Positions 18,830 to 26,618 of a stretch of DNA of 64,000 bases are shown here, one piece after another (positions within the stretch are counted from its first letter, which is position 1; each line of letters starts with the position of its first letter). The notes beneath the pieces are model-generated. The model ran no database searches and was not told where the DNA came from. It saw only the letters and a program-made list of their open reading frames with translations. Position numbers and translations under genes: made by a program. The stretch is from JAPPHA01 sp965242975 (GTDB taxonomy: Bacteria; Pseudomonadota; Alphaproteobacteria; Rhodobacterales; Rhodobacteraceae). The stretch covers positions 4,774,001 to 4,838,000 of the forward strand of contig CBDETS010000007.1 of the NCBI GenBank assembly GCA_965242975.1. The letters are read 5' to 3'.

Positions 18830-19894
18830 TTCCCGGGGACTTTGAAGTCAGGAGATTTCGGGAATTTGAAAGTGGGAACCGGAGTGGGGTGAGAGGATCA
18901 GCCCTTGCGGTGGTCTACCGTTCCTCTCAACCATACGACCCCACCTCCCAACGGATTCAGGTTGCGTTTGCATCGCCAATCTCCGCCTCTGTGACAACTC
19001 GTTTCGATGCAACAAGTTCGAGCCCGTTGGAGATCGATCGTGCGCCACAATTCGCACGTAGTTTCCTGATAGGCCGCGACCGGCACATCTCGCGACGGTT
19101 GCGCCGAAAGATTGTTGACAAGCGATGTTCCGGGAGGTGGTCGGTCATGCGGATGGTGTTCGTTTTGTCAAAGGGTAACGACATCGCCGGTCTATTGGTG
19201 AATGTGAAGTTATGTCTGGCCGAATGTGGCTGAGTCCGGCGGACCGCTCACTGCCGTTATCCGTCGAGGGAACGAATACGCCGGGACCAAATCCGAAGCG
19301 AAGTGGATGTCCTGCCAAGTGCGCCGGAGCAGGTGACACTGCATGGACTGTTCACGAGCGCGGCGAACTCGGCATACGTACCGAGTACTTTCCTGAGGTC
19401 CACTGACTTTTCGCCTATGCTCTCATCTTGACTGTCGCGCTGCATCCCAGGGCACGGACCTTAACCACTTTCCCCATAGATCGTGAAAAGCCCACCGCGG
19501 CTCCGTTCAAAGAGTTTGGGTGCAATCCGCATGAAACTAAACCGAAAGGAACGCATACAAACCTTGACCTTGTGCCGCCATCCTTGAAGGTAAATCCCTG
19601 CGAAGATCCGGGTTGGTCTCTCGACAATTTTCGGCGGAGCCCATCCGTGAGAGGCTTGGAAACATTTCCGTTTTTTCTGAAGTTCCGTCGTGGGCGAGTG
19701 AAGGAACTCTTCAATAAGCGGCGCTCGGCCTCGCGAACCGACGGGACCATTTGAGAGGGATAAACAGCGACACCGTCAGATACTTGAATTGCGATGCCGC
19801 GCCGAAGGCCGTCAGCGTATGAGCAACCAATCTGGTCTACACCCGAACCCGTACAGACATTTGCGGCGCGTAGCGCTGCGCGTTACAGTGCGGC
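18830..19894. other. Intergenic, no recognisable gene
   Basis: More than 1 kb with only short frames on both strands and no family patterns. The immediate upstream part should hold the higBA promoter. Confidence 0.5.
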
Positions 19895-20167
19895 ATGAGG
19901 GTCAAGCACGAGGGACCGCGGGCGCTGCACCAGCGGGACAATCCCGCGCGGGTGCCTGCCGGTCTGGCGCCACGGCTCCGGCGTATCCTGTTTCGGCTGC
20001 AAGAGGTGACGAATCCGGGAAGTGCCGACTCGCCGGGCTTCCGGCTGCATCCTCTGAAGGGTGACCGTATGGGCCAGTGGAGCGTTCGCGTCTCCGGCAA
20101 CTGGCGCGTTGTGTTCCGCTTCGAGGACGGCGAGGTCGTGGATGTGGACCTGATCGACTATCACTGA
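19895..20167 (+). CDS. higB: HigB/RelE-type toxin
   Basis: 90 residues. The segment GFRLHPLKGDRMGQWSVRVSGNWRVVFRF followed by DVDLIDYH is diagnostic of the HigB 'killer' family, a ribosome-dependent mRNA endonuclease of the RelE fold. It precedes its antitoxin by 19 bp, the usual toxin-first order for higBA. Confidence 0.9.
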   Translation: MRVKHEGPRALHQRDNPARVPAGLAPRLRRILFRLQEVTNPGSADSPGFRLHPLKGDRMGQWSVRVSGNWRVVFRFEDGEVVDVDLIDYH

Positions 20168-20186
20168 ACAAAAGGCAGTCCTGACC

Positions 20187-20501
20187 ATGAATGACTTTGC
20201 GAGCGAGCGAGTCGGTCCGATGTTGAACCCGCCGCACCTGGGCGAACTGATCCGCGAGAGCATGGACGAGGTAGGCTGGAACGTGACCGAGACGGCGGCA
20301 CGCCTCGCTTGCGAGCGCGGCACGCTGTCACGCCTGCTGAACGGCAAGTCGGGCGTATCGGCGAACATGGCGCTGGCGCTGGAGGACATCGGCTGGGGAA
20401 CCGCCGATCACTGGATGCGGATGCAGGCGAGCTACGAACTCGCGCAGGCGCGGCGCGCCCGGACGGCTGTGAATCGTCCCATGGGGTCGCTGCACGCATG
20501 A
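20187..20501 (+). CDS. higA: HigA-type XRE antitoxin
   Basis: 104 residues. An N-terminal HPPHLGELIRE-like HigA start (here NPPHLGELIRESMDEVGW) leads into a helix-turn-helix (TETAARLACERGTLSRLLNGKSG) and the family's ALALEDIGWGTADHWMRMQ end. Met 20220 is an alternative start closer to the family length. It should bind HigB and repress the operon. Confidence 0.9.
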   Translation: MNDFASERVGPMLNPPHLGELIRESMDEVGWNVTETAARLACERGTLSRLLNGKSGVSANMALALEDIGWGTADHWMRMQASYELAQARRARTAVNRPMGSLHA

Positions 20502-20749
20502 ATGGCGGTATTTTCGCGCCTCGCTACATGTGCAAGAAGTCCGAAGTGGCAGCCTGAACGGCACGCTGGAGTTGAGCGATGCACCATGTTCAAACTCAAC
20601 GACGCATCATCGGATTCACCATGAATTCGTATCCTGCCGGTGTCTGCCTTCGTACTTGCCGTCATCGATCCACTGCCCGGTGCTGCAGAGCCGCGTCATT
20701 GGTTTAGATTATTCGTCTCGGTCGTCCTCGCCTGAATTCCCAGTGCATT

Positions 20750-21193
20750 TCACGCTGTGACAACTTGCGGTGGTTTGTCGCCGAACAAGAGGCGGAGTTT
20801 TCGGTTTCCGAGCCAGGGTGTCGGGCATTCCGTGTTGGCGAATCCGTTCCTGGCCAGGAACGGGTTGATGGCGCGGCGTCCGTAGCAATCGGTGATGGTG
20901 GCCTCGTCGACGACGGCATCTGCCATGGCGTGGACGAACTTCCGGAACAGGGTTCGCGGTGTGTGGTTCTGGTGCCCCTGCGCGATCCGGTCTGCGAGCA
21001 CGCGATGGAACGTCGCCGCAATGATGGTGAGCTGCAGGTCGACATCGATCTTGAGGGGTACGGCGGCGGAGAGCGCGTCCATGTGAAACATGTCGATGGC
21101 TTCCACGATGGCATTCCCGGTGACCATCCTGCGGGCATAGCGGATGTCACCGCCGTCCCGGAGCGGGCTTCGAAAGTTTCCGTAATGGACCAT
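20750..21193 (-). pseudogene. Transposase C-terminal fragment
   Basis: The frame reads NAIVEAIDMFHMDALSAAVPL then VDLQLTIIAATFHRVLADRI and ends with PTPWLGNRKLRLLF. This is the C-terminal pattern of DDE transposases in which VDVDLMLT-like and IPW.G..L.Y-like blocks follow the catalytic domain. The frame meets a stop at 21266 and no N-terminal half is present. The left phage end is only about 100 bp away, so the missing part may lie beyond the prophage or be lost. Confidence 0.5.
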
Positions 21194-21325
21194 GGTTCCC
21201 CCGCCCCGAAGATGCCGTTTTTCAGGTCGAAACCGGCATGGCGGCGGGATTCGGCGCCCTGGTGCTCACGATGCGGGCGGCCCTGCGCGGCCCTGGTTGT
21301 CCACTAACGAAATGATTGGCGGGGG

Positions 21326-21521
21326 TGGCGACTCGGCGTTAAGACGCGTGACTATGCGTTCAGTGGCGTGATGGTGTTGAAAAGAAAAGAAAATATTAGG
21401 TGAAATAAAAAGAAAGGTAGAGTCGCCATCGAGTCGAAACGTTGGCGCGCGAGTCGCCAGATTCAGCCCCAAGAGTCGCCAGATAGAGTCGCCACCCGGA
21501 ATCGGCAACAAGAGTCGCCAG
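21326..21521. repeat. Array of GAGTCGCCA boxes at the left phage end
   Basis: GAGTCGCCA occurs at 21420, 21451, 21473, 21486 and 21512 on the plus strand, with a partial box at 21431 and one inverted copy at 21326-21334. The outer inverted copy lies about 28 bp inside the proposed phage end. Clustered, unevenly spaced boxes at a transposable phage terminus are what MuA-type transposase binding sites look like. The surrounding 60 bp are unusually A-rich. Confidence 0.65.
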
Positions 21522-21532
21522 ATTCCCCAGAA

Positions 21533-22024
21533 TCAGCCCGTTCCAAGCGCCTCCGCGAGGTAATCGACCACGATCAGCGTGATCTCGCGCTCGTCCTCGT
21601 CCGAGAGCCCGAGAAAGGGCCGCGCGGGGATGTCGCCCCAGGGGATCGGGCTCCCCTTCGACGTCGAGCCGAAGGATCCCTTCGCTGCTCCGAACTGGTG
21701 GGTTCCGGAGTAGATCGGCCGAGTCCCGACATCGACATGGTCGCGTGCGGCGCGAAAAGCGACGCTTCCGCCGAGATCCCGGCTGAGCGTCAGGATCTTG
21801 TCGCGGTTCTGCTTCTTCCGCGCCCTGTACTCCTCGGAAAGCGGCGCCCAGGGCTTGCCCGAGGGATCGGTCTGCGTATTGAAGCGCTCTTTCGTCGACC
21901 GGACGAGATATTCGCCGATGTCCTGAAACAGCGGCGTCAGGTTGTGACCCGAGTCCGCAAGATTGCTGAGCCGCCTGCCGGCCTCGACCAGGCCGGAGAT
22001 CTCTACATGAAGGGAAGCGGGCAC
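21533..22024 (-). CDS. Phage virion morphogenesis protein (Mu gpG-like)
   Basis: 163 residues matching the Mu G / tail-completion family: LVRSTKERFNTQTDPSGKPW, then PLSEEYRARK, then THQFGA and IPARPFLGLSDED. In Mu this protein acts at the head-tail interface. It is the last gene of the minus-strand late operon and ends about 10 bp from the repeat array at the phage end. Confidence 0.88.
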   Translation of the reverse strand: MPASLHVEISGLVEAGRRLSNLADSGHNLTPLFQDIGEYLVRSTKERFNTQTDPSGKPWAPLSEEYRARKKQNRDKILTLSRDLGGSVAFRAARDHVDVGTRPIYSGTHQFGAAKGSFGSTSKGSPIPWGDIPARPFLGLSDEDEREITLIVVDYLAEALGTG

Positions 22025-22025
22025 G

Positions 22026-22277
22026 TTACTCCGAGTTGGCCTCGATGAAGTCGTGACCCCTGGATGTCACCTGCCTTAACCGGACCTTGTTCGATCCATC
22101 GCCCAACTCGATAACCAGACCGTCGGCAAGCCCTTCCTCAAGGAGCAGCTCAGCATGGTAGGTGACAATGTTCGGCTCATACTCACGACATTCGGGAGGT
22201 TCGAAACGCTTGCGGCCATCGGCTCGATCTCGCAGCCAGAGCAGGAGTTTCAACATCAGGGATCGGTGGCGCTTCAT
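22026..22277 (-). CDS. DUF2513-family protein
   Basis: 83 residues. The pattern MKRHRSLMLKLLLWL then YHAELLLEEGLADG and LTSRGHDFIE (here VTSRGHDFIE) is that of DUF2513, small winged-helix-like proteins common in mobile elements. It sits between gpG (2 bp away) and a divergent small gene at 22371. It is AT-richer than the structural genes around it, so it may be a moron. Confidence 0.7.
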   Translation of the reverse strand: MKRHRSLMLKLLLWLRDRADGRKRFEPPECREYEPNIVTYHAELLLEEGLADGLVIELGDGSNKVRLRQVTSRGHDFIEANSE

Positions 22278-22370
22278 GGCATAACCTCCTTTAATTCGAC
22301 CGTTTTGCCGTTATTAAACGCTATTCGAAGCCGCTTCAATCGGCGGTAAAACCCAGGAGGAACAATAATC

Positions 22371-22568
22371 GTGGCAAAGGAAAAGGTGACACTTGAAGAC
22401 TTGAGGATCGACCCGGACGAACTGAAAGACTTCGCCGATCAACTGCGCGATATCCCGGAGCTTCCCGACGCGGGATGGAGCGCCCCATCGATCAGGATCG
22501 GGGACAACATCACGATCAGCGGAGGCTGGAAAGGCGGTCCGATCGTGAGAGTTGTAATTACGTTCTAA
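22371..22568 (+). CDS. Small acidic protein on the opposite strand, unknown
   Basis: 65 residues from a GTG start with a strong AGGAGGAAC ribosome site. The chain is acidic (LRIDPDELKDFADQLRDIPELPD) and ends in a short beta-like segment. It is the only plus-strand gene inside the minus-strand late operon and is divergent from the DUF2513 gene across 93 bp, so it must have its own promoter. Function unknown; moron or antitoxin-like partner are guesses. Confidence 0.5.
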   Translation: MAKEKVTLEDLRIDPDELKDFADQLRDIPELPDAGWSAPSIRIGDNITISGGWKGGPIVRVVITF

Positions 22569-22598
22569 ACTGGATCGCGCGCAAACCCGGGGTGGACC

Positions 22599-22859
22599 TC
22601 AGGCCGCCTCGGGCGCGTCGTCATGCTGCGGCAGGTCGAAGATGGAGTCGAGACCGGCCCGCCGGCCCGCCTCGTTGACCCCCTGCTCGGCCTGCATCCT
22701 GTTCATGAGGCTCCGCTCGCTCTCGGTCAGCTCGGACTCGGGCACGACCGGATCGAACAGCGTGGCATCGTCGCCGAACTCGGCGAGGTATTCCTCCCTG
22801 CTCAGATCCCGGACGACGACGGACTGCGTCGCCTTGTCCCAGGTCTCAACCTTGACCAT
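22599..22859 (-). CDS. Small phage protein, unknown
   Basis: 86 residues from Met 22859, overlapping the end of the F-like gene. The sequence is acidic with a helical C-terminal half (ESELTESERSLMNRMQAEQG). No family recognised. Position suggests a head-assembly accessory protein. Confidence 0.6.
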   Translation of the reverse strand: MVKVETWDKATQSVVVRDLSREEYLAEFGDDATLFDPVVPESELTESERSLMNRMQAEQGVNEAGRRAGLDSIFDLPQHDDAPEAA

Positions 22860-25056
22860 CGACTTCCTCAACCTCGAATTCCAGGACGTTTCCATCCATC
22901 CTGCGGTTCAATACCCTAAACGTTGAGCCCGCCTTGAACAAGACCTCGTCCTCCGAGCGGATGGCGGAGTAGCGCCGGATGTCCTTTCCGTGCTTGCCGT
23001 GGATAATGAATCGCGTGTTCCTGGAGAACGCCCCGCCCCGTCTCGCGGACGATGAGGAGAAGTCCGCCCAGGTGAAAACGCTGCCCGTCGTGTAGGTCGC
23101 CTGCTCGGCCCGGGTGAGCTGGACGCCGCGGTAAAATGTACCCTGCATGTCCGGCAGGCGGTCGAGCGCGTCGTTGAGTGTCCGCGCGTAGTCGTCGACC
23201 CGCCGTGCCGCCGCCCGGCCTTCCTCGACTGCGTCGCGGAGTTCCTTATTGAGCGGCCTGTAATGGCTCCAGCCGCCGTGCTCGGTGGTGTAGGCGTAAG
23301 TGGTCGCCAGTTCCGGATCCGTCAGGTCCCGTCGCGGCGCTCCCGAGTTGATCTTGCGCTGTCCGCCGCGAAGCGCCTCGCCGTACCACGAACCCATCGC
23401 GGTCTTCGTGCGTGCCTGGTAGTCCGGCATACCCCTCGCCGCGCGCATCGCCGCCAGGACCCGCGGCCTGATCACGCTGTCGAGCAGCTGGGCGCGGTTC
23501 GCAAGTACCTCGCGGACGGCGGCCTGGTCGGCCTCGGACACGCCCTTGACCGCGGGCGCGAGCCGTTTGAAGCCGTCGGTCCGCCGGCCGAGATCCCGGA
23601 TCGCCTTGATCTGGTTGAGCGCCTGGCGCCCGAGTTCGTCGGCTGACCGGTAGCCGGCGGTGCGCAGGACCTCGGCATAGGAGGCATTGGTCCGCCTGTC
23701 GGCAAACCCGTCCCACTCGGAGATGGTTCCGAACCCCTGGACGCGCTTTCGGCCTTGCAGGCCGCGCATCAGCAGCGCGCCGCCCTGGTCGATGCGGGCC
23801 ACCGAATTCCACGCCGTGCGGGTCTTGACGATGTTGTCCATGTCGCGCCCGAGTACGTCCCAGTTCATCAGCCACGCGTCGGCGGAGAAGCCCTTCAGCA
23901 CCTCTTTGGACCGGCCCTTCGGCGGGGCCTTGCTCCTGGCATGCGGCTGCCAGTTCTGCCCGCCGGGTCCGAGCCTGGCGCCGATGATCCCGACGTGGTC
24001 GATGATCTCGTTGGCGATGCCGACAACCCGGTCGCCGTCGCGCACGAGCGCCGAGACCGGCGCCTCGAGACCGAGCTCGCGGTAGGCGCGGTTCGCCACC
24101 GCCTCTCCGTAGGCTTGCGCGGCGTCGTTGTAGAACTTGACGTAGCGCAGCGTGCCGTCGGCGCCCTGAAACAGGCCGCCCGGGTTGCTGCCGCCCTGTC
24201 CGCCGAGCTGCTTCGCGGTCGCGTCGGCGCGGGAGAGCTCACCGATCGCCCAGGGATCGACGTCTGCCGCGCGGTATACCGACTGCCCCGGCGCATAGGC
24301 CCAGCCGGGATCGATCCCTTCCGGCACCTCGACGACACGCGGGCTCGGCCCGTGGGCGCCGACGGTGACGGTCCGCATGTTCAGCGCGGGCGCCTGGTCA
24401 GGCCCGGACTTGCCAAACCGCTCGAGGTCGCGATCGCTCAGCGCCTCGACGTAGCATTTGCAGCCCCAGCCGCCCGGCGGATAGTTCGTGTCCCACCAGG
24501 GATCGTCGTGCATCAGGATCATGCCGTCCCAGGCGAGATGCTGCTCGCGGGGGTCATCCGAGGCGTGGCTGTGGCGATAGCGCCAGTATGGACGGCGGCT
24601 GGAGATGTCCTTCATCTGCCGGTAGCGGCCCGCCGCGTAGGACGTTCGCACGTTGGTGGAGTAGATCACCTGCGTGCGCCAGTTGCGTCCACCCTTGTAG
24701 CTCCAGCCATGCTTCGCGACGATATCGTCGAAAGACTTGCGGAATGTCGCGAGCGTCGTGCCGTCGGCGATGGCGCTGTCGACCGCGGCCCGGAGATCCT
24801 CGACCAGGTCCGCGTGCGCGGCGCCCGCGACGACGAAGGTGCGGTCGTGCTGGTCGTGCCAGATGTCGGTCCAGGATTGAGTCCCGAGGCTGGTCTTGCT
24901 GCGGAAGAACGCGATCTGCTCGTTGAACGGGAGGCGCGCGTGTTCCTCGGAGGCCTGGACGGCCGCCACGGTGCGCGGCGTCTCGATGACGTCGTAACGC
25001 CCGGCGAGATCGGCCGCGACGAGCGCAGGCCCGAGCACGTCGACCGCGTCGCCCAC
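22846..25056 (-). CDS. Mu F-like minor head protein fused to kinase-like and ADP-ribosyltransferase domains
   Basis: 736 residues. Residues 40-205 are the F/gp30 head-morphogenesis domain (LPFNEQIAFFRSK; TNVRTSYAAGRYRQM; PPGGWGCKCYVEAL). Residues 282-435 look kinase-like: a Gly-rich loop, Lys307 in RYVKFY, Glu318, a NWDVLGRDMDN catalytic-loop segment and RIDQGGAL as metal-binding segment. Residues 585-725 are a mono-ADP-ribosyltransferase: Arg643 in FYRG, a Ser run at 667-670 and Glu702-x-Glu704 in SEDEVLFKAGSTFRV (the R-S-E triad). No ATG or ribosome site precedes the F domain; GTG 25056 is only a formal start, and the frame is open upstream to the T run at 25277-25285, where it meets the portal frame. 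F proteins enter the capsid, so these domains may be delivered with the DNA. Confidence 0.82.
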   Translation of the reverse strand: MGDAVDVLGPALVAADLAGRYDVIETPRTVAAVQASEEHARLPFNEQIAFFRSKTSLGTQSWTDIWHDQHDRTFVVAGAAHADLVEDLRAAVDSAIADGTTLATFRKSFDDIVAKHGWSYKGGRNWRTQVIYSTNVRTSYAAGRYRQMKDISSRRPYWRYRHSHASDDPREQHLAWDGMILMHDDPWWDTNYPPGGWGCKCYVEALSDRDLERFGKSGPDQAPALNMRTVTVGAHGPSPRVVEVPEGIDPGWAYAPGQSVYRAADVDPWAIGELSRADATAKQLGGQGGSNPGGLFQGADGTLRYVKFYNDAAQAYGEAVANRAYRELGLEAPVSALVRDGDRVVGIANEIIDHVGIIGARLGPGGQNWQPHARSKAPPKGRSKEVLKGFSADAWLMNWDVLGRDMDNIVKTRTAWNSVARIDQGGALLMRGLQGRKRVQGFGTISEWDGFADRRTNASYAEVLRTAGYRSADELGRQALNQIKAIRDLGRRTDGFKRLAPAVKGVSEADQAAVREVLANRAQLLDSVIRPRVLAAMRAARGMPDYQARTKTAMGSWYGEALRGGQRKINSGAPRRDLTDPELATTYAYTTEHGGWSHYRPLNKELRDAVEEGRAAARRVDDYARTLNDALDRLPDMQGTFYRGVQLTRAEQATYTTGSVFTWADFSSSSARRGGAFSRNTRFIIHGKHGKDIRRYSAIRSEDEVLFKAGSTFRVLNRRMDGNVLEFEVEEVDGQG

Positions 25057-25211
25057 GTCCGGTACCGGCGCCCGCGGAGAGCGCGTCCAGGCGTTCAGTT
25101 CGTCGAGATAAAGGCGGAAGGCCTCAAACGAAGGAAGGCGGTCAAGGTCCTCTCCGATCCGCTCCCACCATCCGTCGATGACGGGGCCGAGCTCGCGCGC
25201 TAGGCGCGCGG

Positions 25212-26618
25212 TCAGCTCCGGGACCGGGCTTTCGTCCTCCGCTTCCGCCGCCGCGCACGCGCACCCGCCGGCGCCGAAAAAAAAAGAGCGGCCGCGGCCC
25301 GTGCGCTGGCCTCGTCCTCGGGATCCATTTCCGGATCTTCCGGATCGTCATCGTCGTCGTCCATCGGCTCCGGCGTTGCCGCCTTCAGGACGTCGTCCTC
25401 GTTCTCCGGTTCGGCGAATCCGAGCTTCTCGCGGACCGCTTTTGCCGAGACCTCGAGGCCGATCGGCACGAGCTTCGCGAGCGCGTCGGAGACCCGCGCG
25501 ATGTCGATGGTCTCCTCGCGCCCGATCACGATTCTCGGGTAGCGCTTTCGCTCGCCGTGGTTGAGCACGACCAGCGGCCGCGCGACGTCGCGCGTCAGCG
25601 TCTCGGAAAGCGCTGTGGCGTCAGACCGCTCGATATCGTGGCGCACCTCGTCATGGACTTCGCCGAGAGAACGGGCACCCCTGTCGCCGGCCTCCGTCGT
25701 CAGCGTCTGCCCGAGGACCGCCTTCGAGATCAGCGAGTCGGTGTATTCCAGGAACTCGCCCTGGACGCTCCCTGACGACGACCCGCCCGTCGTCGCCTGG
25801 ATGAGCTCGACCAGCATCGACTCGGGGATCATCGCCGCCGCGTCGGAGCCGAGGTTTGAGAGCGCGCGGAGCAATATGGCACGCTCCTCCGCAGTCGCGT
25901 TCTGCCCGTACTTCCCGATCCGCCAGGGCTTGCCGTAGGTCTCGATGAACTGGGCCCAGTCGCGATAAGCGAAGTTCGCGAACAGCATGAACCAGGCAAC
26001 CATGCGGGCGAAGCCGCCCCGGATTGGCAGTCCGGACTTGGCCTGGAAGCGGTTGACGACGAACTTGAAGGGCGCCATTTCCGCCTGCTGGTTCTCGATA
26101 TCGCGCATGAGCAACGTCGTCCCGTCGATGCGGTCGAACTCGAACCATCGGGGATCCCGCCATTCGAGCCTGAGCGGCATCCACTGGTTTTCGCTCATGT
26201 CCCACATGATCTCGGAGACCGCGTATCCCTTTCCGATCGCGTCCAGGAGGCTGACGAGCTCGTCCTCGAGCGACTGTGCCCCGACCCAGTCGCGCACAAG
26301 CTCGCCGTCGCGCTTCGCCTCGGCGTCCTCGCCTGCGTCCTCGACGGTGATGTTCAGCTGCGCCACCTGGCGCTTCCGGGTCCCGAGCACGGACAGGTAG
26401 TGGAGGTTCTTCTCCTCCATCTCCTCGGCGAGCTCGAGGTAGGAAATCGCGTCGCCGTCCTCGGCCTCGCGGAGGATCGAGCCGAGACGGCCCGGCGTCA
26501 GCCCCTGCCAGGGATGGGCGGAATGGATCGAGCGGACGCCCGAGAGTGTCGGCCCGGCGAGCTCGCGCCGGAGATCCGACATCCTGACCGGGCGGCCATA
26601 TGCGTCGAGAACAGCCAT
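25212..26618 (-). CDS. Phage portal protein (DUF935, Mu gp29-like)
   Basis: 468 residues as annotated. Family features include LREAEDGDAISYLELAEEMEE, VLGTRKRQVA, YGKPWRIGKYG and ALVVLN-like (here PLVVLNHG) blocks. Portals form the dodecameric DNA gate of the head. The last 22 residues after FFSAPAGA are Arg-rich and unlike the family. The expected C-terminal domain is found in the -1 frame, joined to the F-like gene. An Asp run (DDDDDD) precedes the slip site. Confidence 0.88.
   Translation of the reverse strand: MAVLDAYGRPVRMSDLRRELAGPTLSGVRSIHSAHPWQGLTPGRLGSILREAEDGDAISYLELAEEMEEKNLHYLSVLGTRKRQVAQLNITVEDAGEDAEAKRDGELVRDWVGAQSLEDELVSLLDAIGKGYAVSEIMWDMSENQWMPLRLEWRDPRWFEFDRIDGTTLLMRDIENQQAEMAPFKFVVNRFQAKSGLPIRGGFARMVAWFMLFANFAYRDWAQFIETYGKPWRIGKYGQNATAEERAILLRALSNLGSDAAAMIPESMLVELIQATTGGSSSGSVQGEFLEYTDSLISKAVLGQTLTTEAGDRGARSLGEVHDEVRHDIERSDATALSETLTRDVARPLVVLNHGERKRYPRIVIGREETIDIARVSDALAKLVPIGLEVSAKAVREKLGFAEPENEDDVLKAATPEPMDDDDDDPEDPEMDPEDEASARAAAALFFSAPAGARARRRKRRTKARSRS
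25277..25285 (-). other. T9 run joining portal and F frames (possible -1 slippage site)
   Basis: On the coding strand the portal reads CTT TTT TTT TCG. Shifting by -1 here moves translation into the frame of the F-like gene, which runs unbroken from here to 22846 and first encodes portal-like C-terminal sequence (CACAAAEAEDESPVPEL, then WWERIGEDL). The heptamer T-TTT-TTT permits ribosomal slippage, and a T9 run can cause transcript slippage. A plain indel or assembly error is the other explanation. Confidence 0.6.
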
